A stretch of DNA of 47,882 nt from an uncultured Oscillospiraceae bacterium (GCA_947626845.1 CANQTW010000017.1:1-47882); one strand, 5' to 3'; counted from the stretch's first letter, positions 8,701 through 16,549 are shown. Translations and numbers: made by a program. Notes: generated by a model not told the origin, from the letters alone.

Positions 8701-9077
8701 CCACCACCTCGACCTGTGACATTGCGCTCTCTGCTGTTAGCGCTACGTTTGAAAACTCCAGTCACACCCTGACCATCAACTTCACTCTGACAAATGGGAC
8801 CACCACCATGGTGGGTGTTGATCAGACAAAGGTCAAGGTGTCTGGCAAGATTCAGTCTCAGGCTCTTGGAACCGGTGAATGGAGTGACTTGGGCACGTTC
8901 ACTGATCTTTCTCCTGCTGGGGCAATCGCCTCCGGCTCCGCAACGAGCGTGACTTCCACGACTGCATGGAGTGGTAACCTCAACACCAATCAGAACTACC
9001 GTGTTGTGTACACCATCACCTTCGATGGAGATACTGTTGGCACGGCCGACACCCCTGCTGGTGTCGCGGTTTCCTAA
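5739..9077 (+). CDS. SLH-domain S-layer protein
   Basis: A 1112-residue secreted surface protein. A signal peptide (residues 1-27, ending PANA) is followed by three S-layer homology repeats: about 35-75 (ending INRQEMAAIIYRVM), 90-145 (FADSATFDAWAKGYIGYA) and 160-210 (INRGTVAKLTYNAI). These anchor such proteins to pyruvylated wall polymer. The remaining 900 residues are Thr/Ala/Asp/Val-rich, beta-type sequence with DVDGDGYAD (a calcium-loop-like motif) and no enzyme motif I recognise. The start is ATG 5739 with AAGGAGGA 8 nt upstream; a longer in-frame reading would put a second hydrophobic segment in front and lacks a site. T-ending codons are far commoner than in neighbours. A strong terminator follows, as expected for an abundant monocistronic product. 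Confidence 0.9.
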   Translation: MKTLKKTLCLVLAVVMVVGVLVLPANAATTTAADADAETAFKTLFGYGVMNGVDANNTPALSKNINRQEMAAIIYRVMTGDTTDKYVANYAGSANEFADSATFDAWAKGYIGYAGSKGIFKGDNNGNFKPKEEIKGDDVLTVLLRCIGYGQNGEFTGANYAANAKAQAADINLFGGAKDYVNVPEDMSKVINRGTVAKLTYNAIQAPMAVVYNGTYSVYQDNQGRPAAPNTGATLNPPLVEYKTNKGDAQFDKWGIPYYEYIPTIKFNSSYNAKPVELAKVVEQVEPLGEYWTAITQCDLSEDLGLKAETTFNVCVNGKDNKTTIKVAPTNTVAQIGAQGRHTLVYDLVKDDKNTPDTIVYIDTLLAEVTNVVAPTFDARGHIKTPAKLDMTVYTNRTGVAVTQTKTDGTSYAYAKGDMLLVNYIQNGLDKTGAYVDVSGNSAEAQDIKPDADTTGTAAVKKGVNVKIVDRATAFDGKQTTIYYTSSEKHTIDNVDYNDNNRFHLDQAKTNAGTYTWYMDNSPEGKNLIGSKLIKSEASFGVITRIWAEIANGTTAVKANVTYADGRTATLDVGTIITDKIDSDDHVAAGTGVTAVTNLHWGPATYLNASSKEPMAYDESTAGTASDAFYVSNSYEENLAADKVIGSSSKTNHIIGANLFKIVASGSKYNFIEVIGGSTNADLSADAPYVDYTGMGNASTAMVPSKVANDTVVANDNTRYLIKTGGAGTDANPFTFETKVGYTNIVEYIEGEVDYADVDGDGYADIVYITAAPKAASGDHIFFSEAVLKTDKGVDTWELNYSYDISSKIYTVYGWLDGVYGAVQVKNNGGTVTDSLGTTAFNAFVTDATGNQLWLVTVTDGLVKDIDGKRSDNTAVNATVGSNLFGSGTNALDDGTYGMNTPGAYTGMKLFVYTSAGTPKTEEVNGTTLKLGDGKYFNIATLKDKPTVGDWADVLVKDTVVYVVYNGANVVTQAYVVSLADGSGYTTPTTSTCDIALSAVSATFENSSHTLTINFTLTNGTTTMVGVDQTKVKVSGKIQSQALGTGEWSDLGTFTDLSPAGAIASGSATSVTSTTAWSGNLNTNQNYRVVYTITFDGDTVGTADTPAGVAVS

Positions 9078-9111
9078 TCCCCCGCATCCCCTGAAAACTT
9101 AACAGCTTTCA

Positions 9112-9145
9112 AAGCCCCGCGGCCTACGCCGCGGGGCTTCCTTTT
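9112..9145 (+). terminator. Terminator of the S-layer gene
   Basis: AAGCCCCGCGG (9112-9122) pairs with CCGCGGGGCTT (9129-9139), followed by CCTTTTTG. Confidence 0.9.
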
Positions 9146-9254
9146 TGCCCCTGGCGCTTTTTGGATTCCCGTTGCGAAATTGCGCAAAGTCTGTCGCCCC
9201 AAAGGCGGTTTTTTATACAATAATACAAGCTTTGCGCGGCCCGCCTCTTTGGGC

Positions 9255-9284
9255 TTGACTTCCCGCGCTCCGGTACAATATAAT
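9255..9284 (+). promoter_or_regulatory. Promoter of the purine operon
   Basis: TTGACT (9255-9260), 18-bp spacer, TATAAT (9279-9284), about 59 bp before purE. Just upstream, 9196-9215 holds a short CGCC/GGCG hairpin with a T6 tract. I see no purine riboswitch aptamer in the leader. Confidence 0.7.
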
Positions 9285-9342
9285 GAGCATGGACATTTGT
9301 TTTTTGTATCACGAATTTTTGCCGAGGGAGAGAGGAGAGCGT

Positions 9343-9837
9343 ATGAAAAAAGTTGGTATTCTGATGGGCAGCGCCAGCGACCTGCCCGTGGTGGAAAAGG
9401 CCGTAACGACCCTGAAAGAGTTCGGTGTTCCCACCGAGACCCACGTCTATTCGGCCCACCGCACCCCGGAGGAGGCGCGGGATTTCGCCGCCAATGCCCG
9501 TGAGCGGGGCTTCGGCGTCCTGATCTGCGCCGCCGGTATGGCCGCCCATCTGGCCGGCGCCGTGGCGGCCAACACCACCCTGCCGGTCATCGGCATCCCC
9601 TGCAAGGGCGCCGTCCTGGACGGCATGGACGCCCTGCTCTCCACCGTCATGATGCCCCCCGGCGTCCCCGTGGCCGCCGTCGGCATCAACGGCGCCCAGA
9701 ACGCCGCCCTGCTGGCCGTGGAGATTCTGGCGGTCACCGAGCCGGCGCTGGCCGCGCGGCTGGATCAGGCCCGCGCCGCCGCCGCTGAAAAGGTTTTGAA
9801 GAGCGACGCGGAGGTACAGGCGAAGCTGTACGGCTGA
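9343..9837 (+). CDS. purE: N5-carboxyaminoimidazole ribonucleotide mutase (PurE)
   Basis: De novo purine synthesis: converts N5-CAIR to CAIR (or carboxylates AIR directly in class II enzymes). The 164-residue length and the N-terminal [25 protein letters not shown] and [14 protein letters not shown] motifs are standard for class I PurE; no PurK or PurC is fused or adjacent. The start is ATG 9343 after GGGAGAGAGGAGAG; an in-frame ATG 60 nt earlier has no site and adds atypical residues. It is the first gene of an eight-gene purine operon. Confidence 0.93.
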   Translation: MKKVGILMGSASDLPVVEKAVTTLKEFGVPTETHVYSAHRTPEEARDFAANARERGFGVLICAAGMAAHLAGAVAANTTLPVIGIPCKGAVLDGMDALLSTVMMPPGVPVAAVGINGAQNAALLAVEILAVTEPALAARLDQARAAAAEKVLKSDAEVQAKLYG

Positions 9838-9883
9838 ACATCAAAGTTTAAGCCGGTTCCGCGACGACGAAGAAAGGAGATTT

Positions 9884-11308
9884 ATGGGCGGATTTTTTGG
9901 CGTTGCCAGCAAGCGCAACGCGGTATATGACGTATTTTTCGGCACCGACTACCACTCCCACCTGGGCACCCGCCGGGGCGGCATGGCGGCCTGGAGTCCG
10001 GAGGCCGGTTTGCAGAGGGAGATTCACAACATCGAGAACACCCCCTTCCGCACCAAATTCGAGCAGGACGCCGAGGACCTGAAGGGAAATTCCTGCATCG
10101 GCTGTATCTCAGACACCGACCCCCAGCCCCTGCTGATCCGCTCCCACCTGGGCGTGTACGCCATCAGCATGGTGGGCGTCATCCGCAACCAGGAGGAGCT
10201 GTCCCGGCGCTTCCTGGACGCCACCTTCGGCCACTTTGAGGCCATGGGCGGCGGCAGGGTCAACCAGTGCGAGCTGGTGGCGGCCCTTATCAACCAGCAG
10301 CGCTCCTTCGCCGACGGCATCCGTTTCGCCCAGGAGAAGATCGAGGGCACCGTCTCCCTGCTGATCCTCACGGACAAGGGGGAGATCATCGCCGCCCGCG
10401 ACCCCCTGGGCCGTCTGCCGATCCTGGTGGGAAAGAGCGACGACGGCTGGGCCGTCAGCTTTGAGTCCTTCGCCTTTGAAAAGCTGGGCTACCGCGGCGT
10501 GCGGGACCTGGGCCCCGGCGAGATCGTGCGCGTCACCGCCGACGGCATGGAGCAGCTGGCCGCTCCCGGCGAGAGGATGAAGATTTGCACCTTCCTGTGG
10601 ACCTACTACGGCTACCCCAACTCCCGCTACGAGGGCGCCAACGTGGAGCTCTCCCGCGCCCGCAACGGCCACCTGATGGCCCAGTATGACCGGACCCACA
10701 ACGGCATCCCCGACGTGGATTACGTCTGCGGCGTCCCGGACTCCGGCACCGCCCACGCCATTGGCTACTCCAACGAGTCCGGCATCGACTTCGCCCGTCC
10801 CTTCATCAAATACACCCCCACCTGGCCCCGCTCCTTCATGCCCCACAAGCAGGAGATTCGCAACCAGGTGGCGAAAATGAAGCTTGTCCCCGTCCATGAG
10901 CTGATTGAGGGGAAGAAGCTCCTCTTTGTGGATGACTCCATCGTCCGCGGTACGCAGCTGGCCGGGACCGTGGACTTCCTGCGCAACAACGGCGCCGGGG
11001 AGCTGCATATGCGCTCCGCCTGCCCGCCTATCATGTACGGATGCAAATATCTGAACTTCTCCCGCTCCACCAGCGAGATGGAGCTGATCGCCCGCCGCAC
11101 CATCAAGACCCTGGAGGGCGAGGAGGGCTTCGAGCACGCCGGGGAGTATGTGGACGGCACTACCGCCCGCGGAAAGGCCATGCGGGAGCATATCTGCAAG
11201 ACGCTGAAGTTCGACTCCCTGGAATACCAGACCCTGGACGGCACCCTGAGCGCCATCGGGATCGATAAGTGCAAATTATGCACCTACTGCTGGAACGGAG
11301 AGGAATAA
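9884..11308 (+). CDS. purF: Amidophosphoribosyltransferase-like protein lacking the N-terminal Cys
   Basis: By position and fold this is the first committed enzyme of purine synthesis (PRPP to phosphoribosylamine). The 474 residues comprise a class II glutaminase-like domain (about 1-230) and a phosphoribosyltransferase domain with the PRPP loop VDDSIVRGT (349-357) and PDSGTAHAIGYSNESG. The mature N terminus would be GGFFGVASK: position 2 is Gly, where PurF normally carries the catalytic Cys exposed by Met removal, and the first cysteine is residue 71. The C terminus has CKLCTYC, possibly a metal site. ATG 9884 follows AAAGGAG at ideal spacing, so the missing Cys is not a start-site error. 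Related Cys-less proteins are known in Clostridia and Bacteroidetes. Confidence 0.85.
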   Translation: MGGFFGVASKRNAVYDVFFGTDYHSHLGTRRGGMAAWSPEAGLQREIHNIENTPFRTKFEQDAEDLKGNSCIGCISDTDPQPLLIRSHLGVYAISMVGVIRNQEELSRRFLDATFGHFEAMGGGRVNQCELVAALINQQRSFADGIRFAQEKIEGTVSLLILTDKGEIIAARDPLGRLPILVGKSDDGWAVSFESFAFEKLGYRGVRDLGPGEIVRVTADGMEQLAAPGERMKICTFLWTYYGYPNSRYEGANVELSRARNGHLMAQYDRTHNGIPDVDYVCGVPDSGTAHAIGYSNESGIDFARPFIKYTPTWPRSFMPHKQEIRNQVAKMKLVPVHELIEGKKLLFVDDSIVRGTQLAGTVDFLRNNGAGELHMRSACPPIMYGCKYLNFSRSTSEMELIARRTIKTLEGEEGFEHAGEYVDGTTARGKAMREHICKTLKFDSLEYQTLDGTLSAIGIDKCKLCTYCWNGEE

Positions 11309-11387
11309 AATAAATACCTTGGCAGAACGGGCCGCCTCTCCTGACGGCCCGCCAACGACAGACACCTTTTTTGAAAGGATCATGACT

Positions 11388-12428
11388 ATGAACGACTCCA
11401 AGTCCGATTTTTACGCCTCCGCCGGGGTGGATATCACCGCCGGCTACAAGGCCGTGGAGCTGATGCGCGCCCACATCAAACGCACGGTGATCCCCGGCGC
11501 GGACGATGACATCGGCGGCTTCGGCGGCGCCTTTGTGCCGGACCTTGCCGGTATGCGCGAGCCTGTCCTCGTCTCCGGCACCGACGGCGTGGGGACGAAG
11601 GTGAAGCTGGCCTTTGAGCTGGACCGCCACGACACCGTAGGCATCGACTGCGTAGCCATGTGCGTCAACGACATCGTCTGCTGCGGCGCCAAGCCCCTGT
11701 TCTTCCTGGATTACATCGCCTGCGGCAGGAACATCCCTGAGAAGATCGCCGCCATCGTGGGCGGCGTGGCCGAGGGCTGTGTTCGGGCCGGTTGCGCCCT
11801 CATCGGCGGCGAGACCGCCGAGCACCCCGGCCTGATGCCGGAGGACGAGTACGACCTGGCCGGATTCTCCGTGGGCATCGTGGATCGGGAAAAGATTTTA
11901 CAGCCCGCCTCCGTGGCCGAGGGGGACGTCATCATCGCCCTCCGCTCCAGCGGCGTCCACTCCAACGGCTTCTCCCTGGTGCGCAAGATTCTGGCCGACT
12001 CCCACACCGCCCTGACGGATACCTTTGACGAGCTGGGCGGAAAAACCGTGGGCGAGACGCTTCTGACGCCTACCCGTATCTATGTGAAGCCCGTCCTGGC
12101 CCTGATGGACGCGGTGCGGGTCAAATCCGTGGCCCACATCACCGGCGGCGGGTTCTATGAGAACATCCCGCGGGCCCTGCCGGAGGGCCTGGGCGCCAGG
12201 ATCGACAGGGCCAGTCTGGATATCCCGCCGGTCTTCTCCCTCCTGGCCCGCCTGGGGGGCGTGCCGGAGCGGGAGATGTTCAACGTCTACAACATGGGCG
12301 TGGGCATGACCGTCATCGTGGCTCCGGAGGACGTGGACAGGGCCCTGGCGGCCCTGAAGGCCGCCGGTGAGGACGCCTACGTCTGCGGGACCGTGGCGCG
12401 TTCCCAGGAGAGGATGCGGATATGCTGA
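11388..12428 (+). CDS. purM: Phosphoribosylformylglycinamidine cyclo-ligase
   Basis: ATP-dependent closure of FGAM to AIR. The 346-residue protein has the usual PurM length. Motifs in order: YASAGVDITAGYKAVELM at the N terminus, LVSGTDGVGTKVKLA, DCVAMCVNDIVCCGAKP, IGGETAEHPGLM and HITGGGFYENIPRALP. Of two adjacent in-frame ATGs (11382, 11388) I chose 11388, because GAAAGGA then lies 8 nt upstream. A GGGCCG/CGGCCC hairpin precedes it in the 79-nt gap after purF. It overlaps purN by 7 nt. Confidence 0.95.
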   Translation: MNDSKSDFYASAGVDITAGYKAVELMRAHIKRTVIPGADDDIGGFGGAFVPDLAGMREPVLVSGTDGVGTKVKLAFELDRHDTVGIDCVAMCVNDIVCCGAKPLFFLDYIACGRNIPEKIAAIVGGVAEGCVRAGCALIGGETAEHPGLMPEDEYDLAGFSVGIVDREKILQPASVAEGDVIIALRSSGVHSNGFSLVRKILADSHTALTDTFDELGGKTVGETLLTPTRIYVKPVLALMDAVRVKSVAHITGGGFYENIPRALPEGLGARIDRASLDIPPVFSLLARLGGVPEREMFNVYNMGVGMTVIVAPEDVDRALAALKAAGEDAYVCGTVARSQERMRIC

Positions 12429-13033
12429 GAGCGAGGATCGCGGTGCTTGTCTCCGGCGGCGGCACCAACCTTCAGGCCCTGATCAACGCCGAGAAGAGCG
12501 GCCAGCTCCAGGACGGGGAGATCGCCCTGGTGGTCTCCAACGTGGACGGCGCTTACGCCCTGGAGCGGGCCAGAATGGCCGAGATCGAGACGCTGACCCT
12601 TCTGCGGAAGGAGCTGGGTGGTCGGGCGGCCTTTGAGGCGCGGCTCCAGGAGGAGCTCCAGGCCCACGGCATCGACCTCATCATCCTGGCGGGCTTCCTG
12701 AGCATCCTCAGCGCCGAGTTTACCGCTAAGTGGCCTGACCGCATCATCAACGTCCACCCGGCCCTGATCCCCAGCTTCTGCGGCAAGGGGTTCTACGGGC
12801 TGAAGGTCCACGAGGCCGCCCTGGCCTACGGCGTCAAGGTCACCGGCGCCACGGTGCATTTTGTCAACGAGATTCCCGACGGCGGGAAGATCATCGCCCA
12901 GAAGGCCGTGGAGGTACAGGACGGCGACACGCCGGAGATTTTGCAAAAGCGCGTCATGCAGGAGGCCGAGTGGGTCATTCTCCCCCAGGCCGCTCAGACC
13001 GTTTCAAAAGCTATTGTGGAGGGGAAACTATGA
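12422..13033 (+). CDS. purN: Phosphoribosylglycinamide formyltransferase
   Basis: Transfers formyl from 10-formyl-THF to GAR. 203 residues. Family motifs: LVSGGGTNLQALI at the N terminus (phosphate loop), LAGFLSILS, INVHPALIPSF (the HP pair near the catalytic site), VTGATVHFVNEIPDGGKIIAQ with the catalytic Asp. The GKGFYGLKVHEAAL stretch is the longer loop found in clostridial and GART-type enzymes. Translation is coupled to purM (7-nt overlap) and to purO (ATGA). Confidence 0.95.
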   Translation: MLRARIAVLVSGGGTNLQALINAEKSGQLQDGEIALVVSNVDGAYALERARMAEIETLTLLRKELGGRAAFEARLQEELQAHGIDLIILAGFLSILSAEFTAKWPDRIINVHPALIPSFCGKGFYGLKVHEAALAYGVKVTGATVHFVNEIPDGGKIIAQKAVEVQDGDTPEILQKRVMQEAEWVILPQAAQTVSKAIVEGKL

Positions 13034-13734
13034 TGTACGATATCGCGAAATTGCTTCGGGAGAACACCTACCCCGGACGGGGGATCATCCTGGGCCGCTC
13101 CGGGGACGATAAAAAGGCGGTTGTGGCCTATTTTATCATGGGCCGGAGCGCCAACAGCCGCAACCGGGTCTTTGAGGCCACGGAGGACGGCATCCGCACA
13201 AGGGCCTTTGACGAGTCCAGGATGGAGGACCCCAGCCTCATCATCTACCACCCGGTTCGGGTCCTGAACGGCACCGTCATCGTCACCAACGGCGACCAGA
13301 CAGACACCATCCGGGACCATATGAAGGCCGGCCACTGCTACCGCCACGCCCTTCATACCCGTACCTTCGAGCCGGACGGCCCCAACTGGACCCCGCGCGT
13401 CTCAGGCGTCGTCTCCCCGGACGGGAAATACAGCCTGTCCATCCTCAAATCCATGGACGGCGACCCCGCCTGCTGCTGCCGGTATTTTTACGAGTACGAA
13501 AGGCCCCTGGCGGGCACGGGCCACTTTATCCACACCTACAAGCGCGACGGGAACCCCATCCCCAGCTTTGAGGGCGAGCCGGAGCGGATCGCCATCCAGG
13601 CGGAGACGGCGGAGGCGTTTGCCAATCTTTTGTGGGACAACCTCGATCCGGATAACAAGGTGTCCCTGTATGTCAGTTACATCCACATCGCCTCCGGCAA
13701 GGCCGACAGCGTCATCATCAACAAGAACGTGTGA
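13030..13734 (+). CDS. purO: IMP cyclohydrolase, PurO type
   Basis: Closes FAICAR to IMP, the last step of purine synthesis. The 234-residue protein is unrelated to the cyclohydrolase half of bacterial PurH. It resembles the archaeal/clostridial PurO family (IMP_cyclohyd, an Ntn-hydrolase-like fold): ENTYPGRGIILGRS, YFIMGRSANSRNRVF, ITNGDQTDTI-like NGDQTDTI, and YRHALHTRTFEPDGPNWTPR. ATG 13030 overlaps the purN stop (ATGA). It is followed after a hairpin-rich 126-nt gap by the AICAR formyltransferase, so the two PurH activities are carried by separate genes here. Confidence 0.88.
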   Translation: MMYDIAKLLRENTYPGRGIILGRSGDDKKAVVAYFIMGRSANSRNRVFEATEDGIRTRAFDESRMEDPSLIIYHPVRVLNGTVIVTNGDQTDTIRDHMKAGHCYRHALHTRTFEPDGPNWTPRVSGVVSPDGKYSLSILKSMDGDPACCCRYFYEYERPLAGTGHFIHTYKRDGNPIPSFEGEPERIAIQAETAEAFANLLWDNLDPDNKVSLYVSYIHIASGKADSVIINKNV

Positions 13735-13796
13735 GGGAAGCGGAGAAAACGGGCCGCCCAATGCGCGGCCGCCGCAATGGCCATGAGTTTTTCCGC

Positions 13797-13821
13797 GGGG
13801 GCCGCCTCTCTTGGCGGCCCG
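13797..13821 (+). terminator. GC-rich hairpin between purO and purH
   Basis: GGGGCCGCC/GGCGGCCC stem with loop TCTCTT. No T tract follows, so it may be an mRNA processing or stability hairpin. Similar GGGCCG.. hairpins precede purM (11329-11350) and follow purL (20311-20333). Confidence 0.5.
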
Positions 13822-13860
13822 CTGTATCGATTCATTATCGAATAATAAAGGAGACAGAAT

Positions 13861-15045
13861 ATGACGGAATTTGAACTGAAATACGGCTGCAACCCCAATC
13901 AGAAGCCGGCGAAGATATACATGCGCTCCGGGAAGGAGCTGCCCCTTCAGGTCCTGAACGGGCGTCCCGGCTATATCAACTTCCTGGACGCCCTCAACTC
14001 CTGGCAGCTGGTGCGGGAGCTGAAGGGCGAGCTCGGCCTTCCCGCCGCCGCCAGCTTCAAGCACGTCTCTCCCGCCGGGGCCGCCATCGGCCTGAAGCTC
14101 TCCGACACCCAGAAGGCCGCCTGCTTCGTTCGGGATATCGAGGGCCTGGACGATTCTCCCCTGGCCTGCGCTTACGCCAGGGCCCGCGGCACGGATCGCA
14201 TGAGCTCCTTTGGCGACTGGATCGCCCTTTCGGATATATGCGACGTGACCACCGCCAAGATCATCAAGCGGGAGGTCTCCGACGGCGTCATCGCCCCCGG
14301 CTACACCGCCGAGGCGCTGGAGCTCCTCTCCGCCAAGAAAAAGGGCGGCTACAACGTGGTGAAGATCGACGAAAGCTACGTTCCGGAGCATGAGGAGACC
14401 AAGGAGGTCTTCGGCGTCACCTTCTCCCAGGGCCGCAACGACTTCAAGATCGACTACGAGCTTCTGAAAAACGTGGTGACGGACAATAAGGACATCCCGG
14501 AGTTTGCCAAACGCGACCTTGTGATCTCCCTCATCACCCTCAAATACACCCAGTCCAACTCCGTCTGCTACGCCGCGGACGGGCAGGCCATCGGCGTGGG
14601 CGCCGGCCAGCAGAGCCGCATCCACTGCACCCGCCTCGCCGGCGGCAAGGCCGACACCTGGCACCTCCGCCAGTCCCAGCGGGTGCTGGAGCTTCCCTTC
14701 CTGAAGGGCCTGGGCAGAGCTGACCGGGACAACGTCATCGACGGCTACATCAACCACAACGAGGAGGACGTCACCGCCGACGGCGTCTGGCAGCGCTATT
14801 TCACCGAGCGCCCCAGGTACTTCTCCGCGGAGGAGCAGAGGGAATATCTGGACACCGTCACCGACGTGTCCCTGGGCTCCGATGCCTTCTTCCCCTTCGG
14901 GGACAACGTGGAGCGGGCCCACAAGAGCGGCGTCCGCTATATCGCCGAGCCCGGCGGCTCCGTCCGGGATGACAACGTGATCGAGGTCGCGAATAAGTAC
15001 AATATGGCTATGGCCTTCACCGGCATGAGACTGTTTCATCATTAA
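13861..15045 (+). CDS. purH: Stand-alone AICAR formyltransferase
   Basis: Transfers formyl from 10-formyl-THF to AICAR, giving FAICAR for PurO. The 394 residues cover only the AICARFT domain; the N-terminal MGS-like cyclohydrolase domain of ordinary PurH is absent. The catalytic Lys-His pair lies in FKHVSPAGAA, whereas common bacterial PurH reads KHxNPCG. Other stretches (YARARGTDRMSSFGD, KYTQSNSVCYA, GAGQQSRIHCTRLA, SSDAFFPF-like GSDAFFPF, C-terminal RLFHH) recall the formyltransferase half of animal ATIC. ATG 13861 has AAAGGAGACAG upstream. The stop lies inside a perfect terminator-like palindrome. Confidence 0.92.
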   Translation: MTEFELKYGCNPNQKPAKIYMRSGKELPLQVLNGRPGYINFLDALNSWQLVRELKGELGLPAAASFKHVSPAGAAIGLKLSDTQKAACFVRDIEGLDDSPLACAYARARGTDRMSSFGDWIALSDICDVTTAKIIKREVSDGVIAPGYTAEALELLSAKKKGGYNVVKIDESYVPEHEETKEVFGVTFSQGRNDFKIDYELLKNVVTDNKDIPEFAKRDLVISLITLKYTQSNSVCYAADGQAIGVGAGQQSRIHCTRLAGGKADTWHLRQSQRVLELPFLKGLGRADRDNVIDGYINHNEEDVTADGVWQRYFTERPRYFSAEEQREYLDTVTDVSLGSDAFFPFGDNVERAHKSGVRYIAEPGGSVRDDNVIEVANKYNMAMAFTGMRLFHH

Positions 15046-15069
15046 AAGGGCTGACGCCCTTTTAATGAT
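15038..15069 (+). terminator. Palindrome overlapping the purH stop
   Basis: ATCATTAAAAGGG (15038-15050) pairs with CCCTTTTAATGAT (15057-15069). The TAA stop is within the 5' arm. It directly abuts family II copy 2. Confidence 0.75.
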
Positions 15070-15207
15070 AGGGGAACGTGCGGGTAAAAATTTTGAATTT
15101 GGCGAAATTCAAAATTTTTACCCTGCTGTCACGCCGCGCGCCGCCGGAGGCGGCACTTGCGTGACAAAAGGGATTTTTCGCAAGGCACATGTCCTTGCGA
15201 AAAATAT
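15070..15207. repeat. Family II structured repeat, copy 2
   Basis: Starts AGGGGAACGTGCGGG like copy 1 and keeps CTGCTGT, GCCGCGCGC, GGGATTTT-CGC and ACATG in the same order. The stems differ but still pair: GGGTAAAAATTTTGAATTT/AAATTCAAAATTTTTACCC, GTCACGC/GCGTGAC, GCCGCC/GGCGGC, and GATTTTTCGCAAGG/CCTTGCGAAAAAT. The long terminal inverted repeats of copy 1 are not seen. It sits inside the purine operon between purH and purD, so purD may be transcribed through it. Confidence 0.75.
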
Positions 15208-15263
15208 ACGAATTAAGATTTAAAGCTGTTACATTTGAGAAAATACGCTCTGGGGAGGAGAAT

Positions 15264-16535
15264 ATGAAGCTTCTTGTGGTTGGCGGCGGAGGCCGCGAGC
15301 ACGCCATTATCAAGGCCCTGAAAAAGAACCCGGCGGTGGACGTTATTTACGCCCTCCCCGGCAACGGCGGCATCGCCGCGGACGCCCAGTGCGTCCCCAT
15401 CGGGGCCACGGACATTGAGAAGATCGTCGCCTTCGCCGCGGAAAAGAAGGTGGACTACGCCGTAGTGGCCCCGGACGACCCCCTGGCCCTGGGGTGCGTG
15501 GACGAGCTGGAGAAGATCGGCATCCCCGCCTTCGGCCCCCGCAAAAACGCCGCCGTCATCGAGGCCAGCAAGGCGTTCTCCAAGCGCCTCATGAAAAAAT
15601 ACGGCATCCCCACGGCCAGATTTGAGACCTTCACCAACATGGAAAAGGCCCTCAAATATGTGGACAGGGTGGGCGCGCCCATCGTCGTCAAGGCCGACGG
15701 CCTGGCCCTGGGCAAGGGCGTCACCGTGGCCAAGACCGTGGCTGAGGCCAAAGCGGCCATACGGGAGATGATGGCGGAGGGCAAATTCGGCGCCTCCGGC
15801 TCCACCGTGGTCATCGAGGAGTACCTGGAGGGCCCGGAGGTCTCGGTGCTCAGCTTCACCGACGGCCATGTGGTGGTGCCTATGGTGTCCAGCATGGACC
15901 ACAAGCGGGCCGGGGACAACGACACCGGCCCCAACACCGGCGGCATGGGCACCGTCGCCCCCAACCCCTATTACACCCCGCAGGTGGCGGAGCGGTGCAT
16001 GAGGGAGATTTTCCTGCCCACGATCAAGGCAATGAACGCCGAGGGCCGGCCATTCCGCGGGTGCCTCTACTTCGGGCTGATGATCACCAGGGACGGCCCC
16101 AAGGTCATCGAGTACAACTGCCGCTTCGGCGACCCGGAGACCCAGGTGGTCCTGCCGCTTTTGGAGTCCGACCTTTTGACCGTCATGCGGGCGGTGACCG
16201 AGGGGCGGCTTGAGGAGACGGAGGTAAGATTCTTCGACAAGTCCGCCTGCTGCGTGGTGCTGGCCTCCAAGGGCTACCCCGGCAAGTATCAGGGTGGGTA
16301 TGAGATGGTCCTGCCGGCTCTGGGGGAAAACCGGGAGATATACGTGGCGGGGGCCGAGGCCAGGGACGGAAAGCTTTTGAGCCGCGGCGGGCGCGTTTTA
16401 GGGTGCGTGGCCGTGGAGGATACGCTTCAGAAGGCCGTGGAGGCGGCCTATCAGGTGGCGGACAGCGTGACCTTTGAAAACGGCTTCTGCCGTCGGGATA
16501 TCGGAAAACGGGCGCTGGACGCCCTGAAGGATTGA
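15264..16535 (+). CDS. purD: Phosphoribosylamine-glycine ligase
   Basis: ATP-grasp ligase making GAR from phosphoribosylamine and glycine. 423 residues, normal for PurD. Motifs: LLVVGGGGREHAI at the N terminus, AFSKRLMKKYGIPTA, VVKADGLALGKGV (ATP-grasp), DHKRAGDNDTGPNTGGMG and EYNCRFGDPETQVVLP (Mg/ATP site). The start ATG 15264 has GGGGAGGAG upstream; an in-frame GTG/ATG further upstream would run through the family II element and is unlikely. It lies second to last in the purine operon, after a 218-nt gap filled by the repeat. Confidence 0.94.
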   Translation: MKLLVVGGGGREHAIIKALKKNPAVDVIYALPGNGGIAADAQCVPIGATDIEKIVAFAAEKKVDYAVVAPDDPLALGCVDELEKIGIPAFGPRKNAAVIEASKAFSKRLMKKYGIPTARFETFTNMEKALKYVDRVGAPIVVKADGLALGKGVTVAKTVAEAKAAIREMMAEGKFGASGSTVVIEEYLEGPEVSVLSFTDGHVVVPMVSSMDHKRAGDNDTGPNTGGMGTVAPNPYYTPQVAERCMREIFLPTIKAMNAEGRPFRGCLYFGLMITRDGPKVIEYNCRFGDPETQVVLPLLESDLLTVMRAVTEGRLEETEVRFFDKSACCVVLASKGYPGKYQGGYEMVLPALGENREIYVAGAEARDGKLLSRGGRVLGCVAVEDTLQKAVEAAYQVADSVTFENGFCRRDIGKRALDALKD

Positions 16536-16549
16536 GAAGGGGACAGGAA

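Noticed and set aside
9180-9342. Purine (guanine) riboswitch before purE
   Set aside because: No aptamer core with the conserved loop sequences is visible; only a short CGCC/GGCG hairpin with a T tract lies before the promoter.
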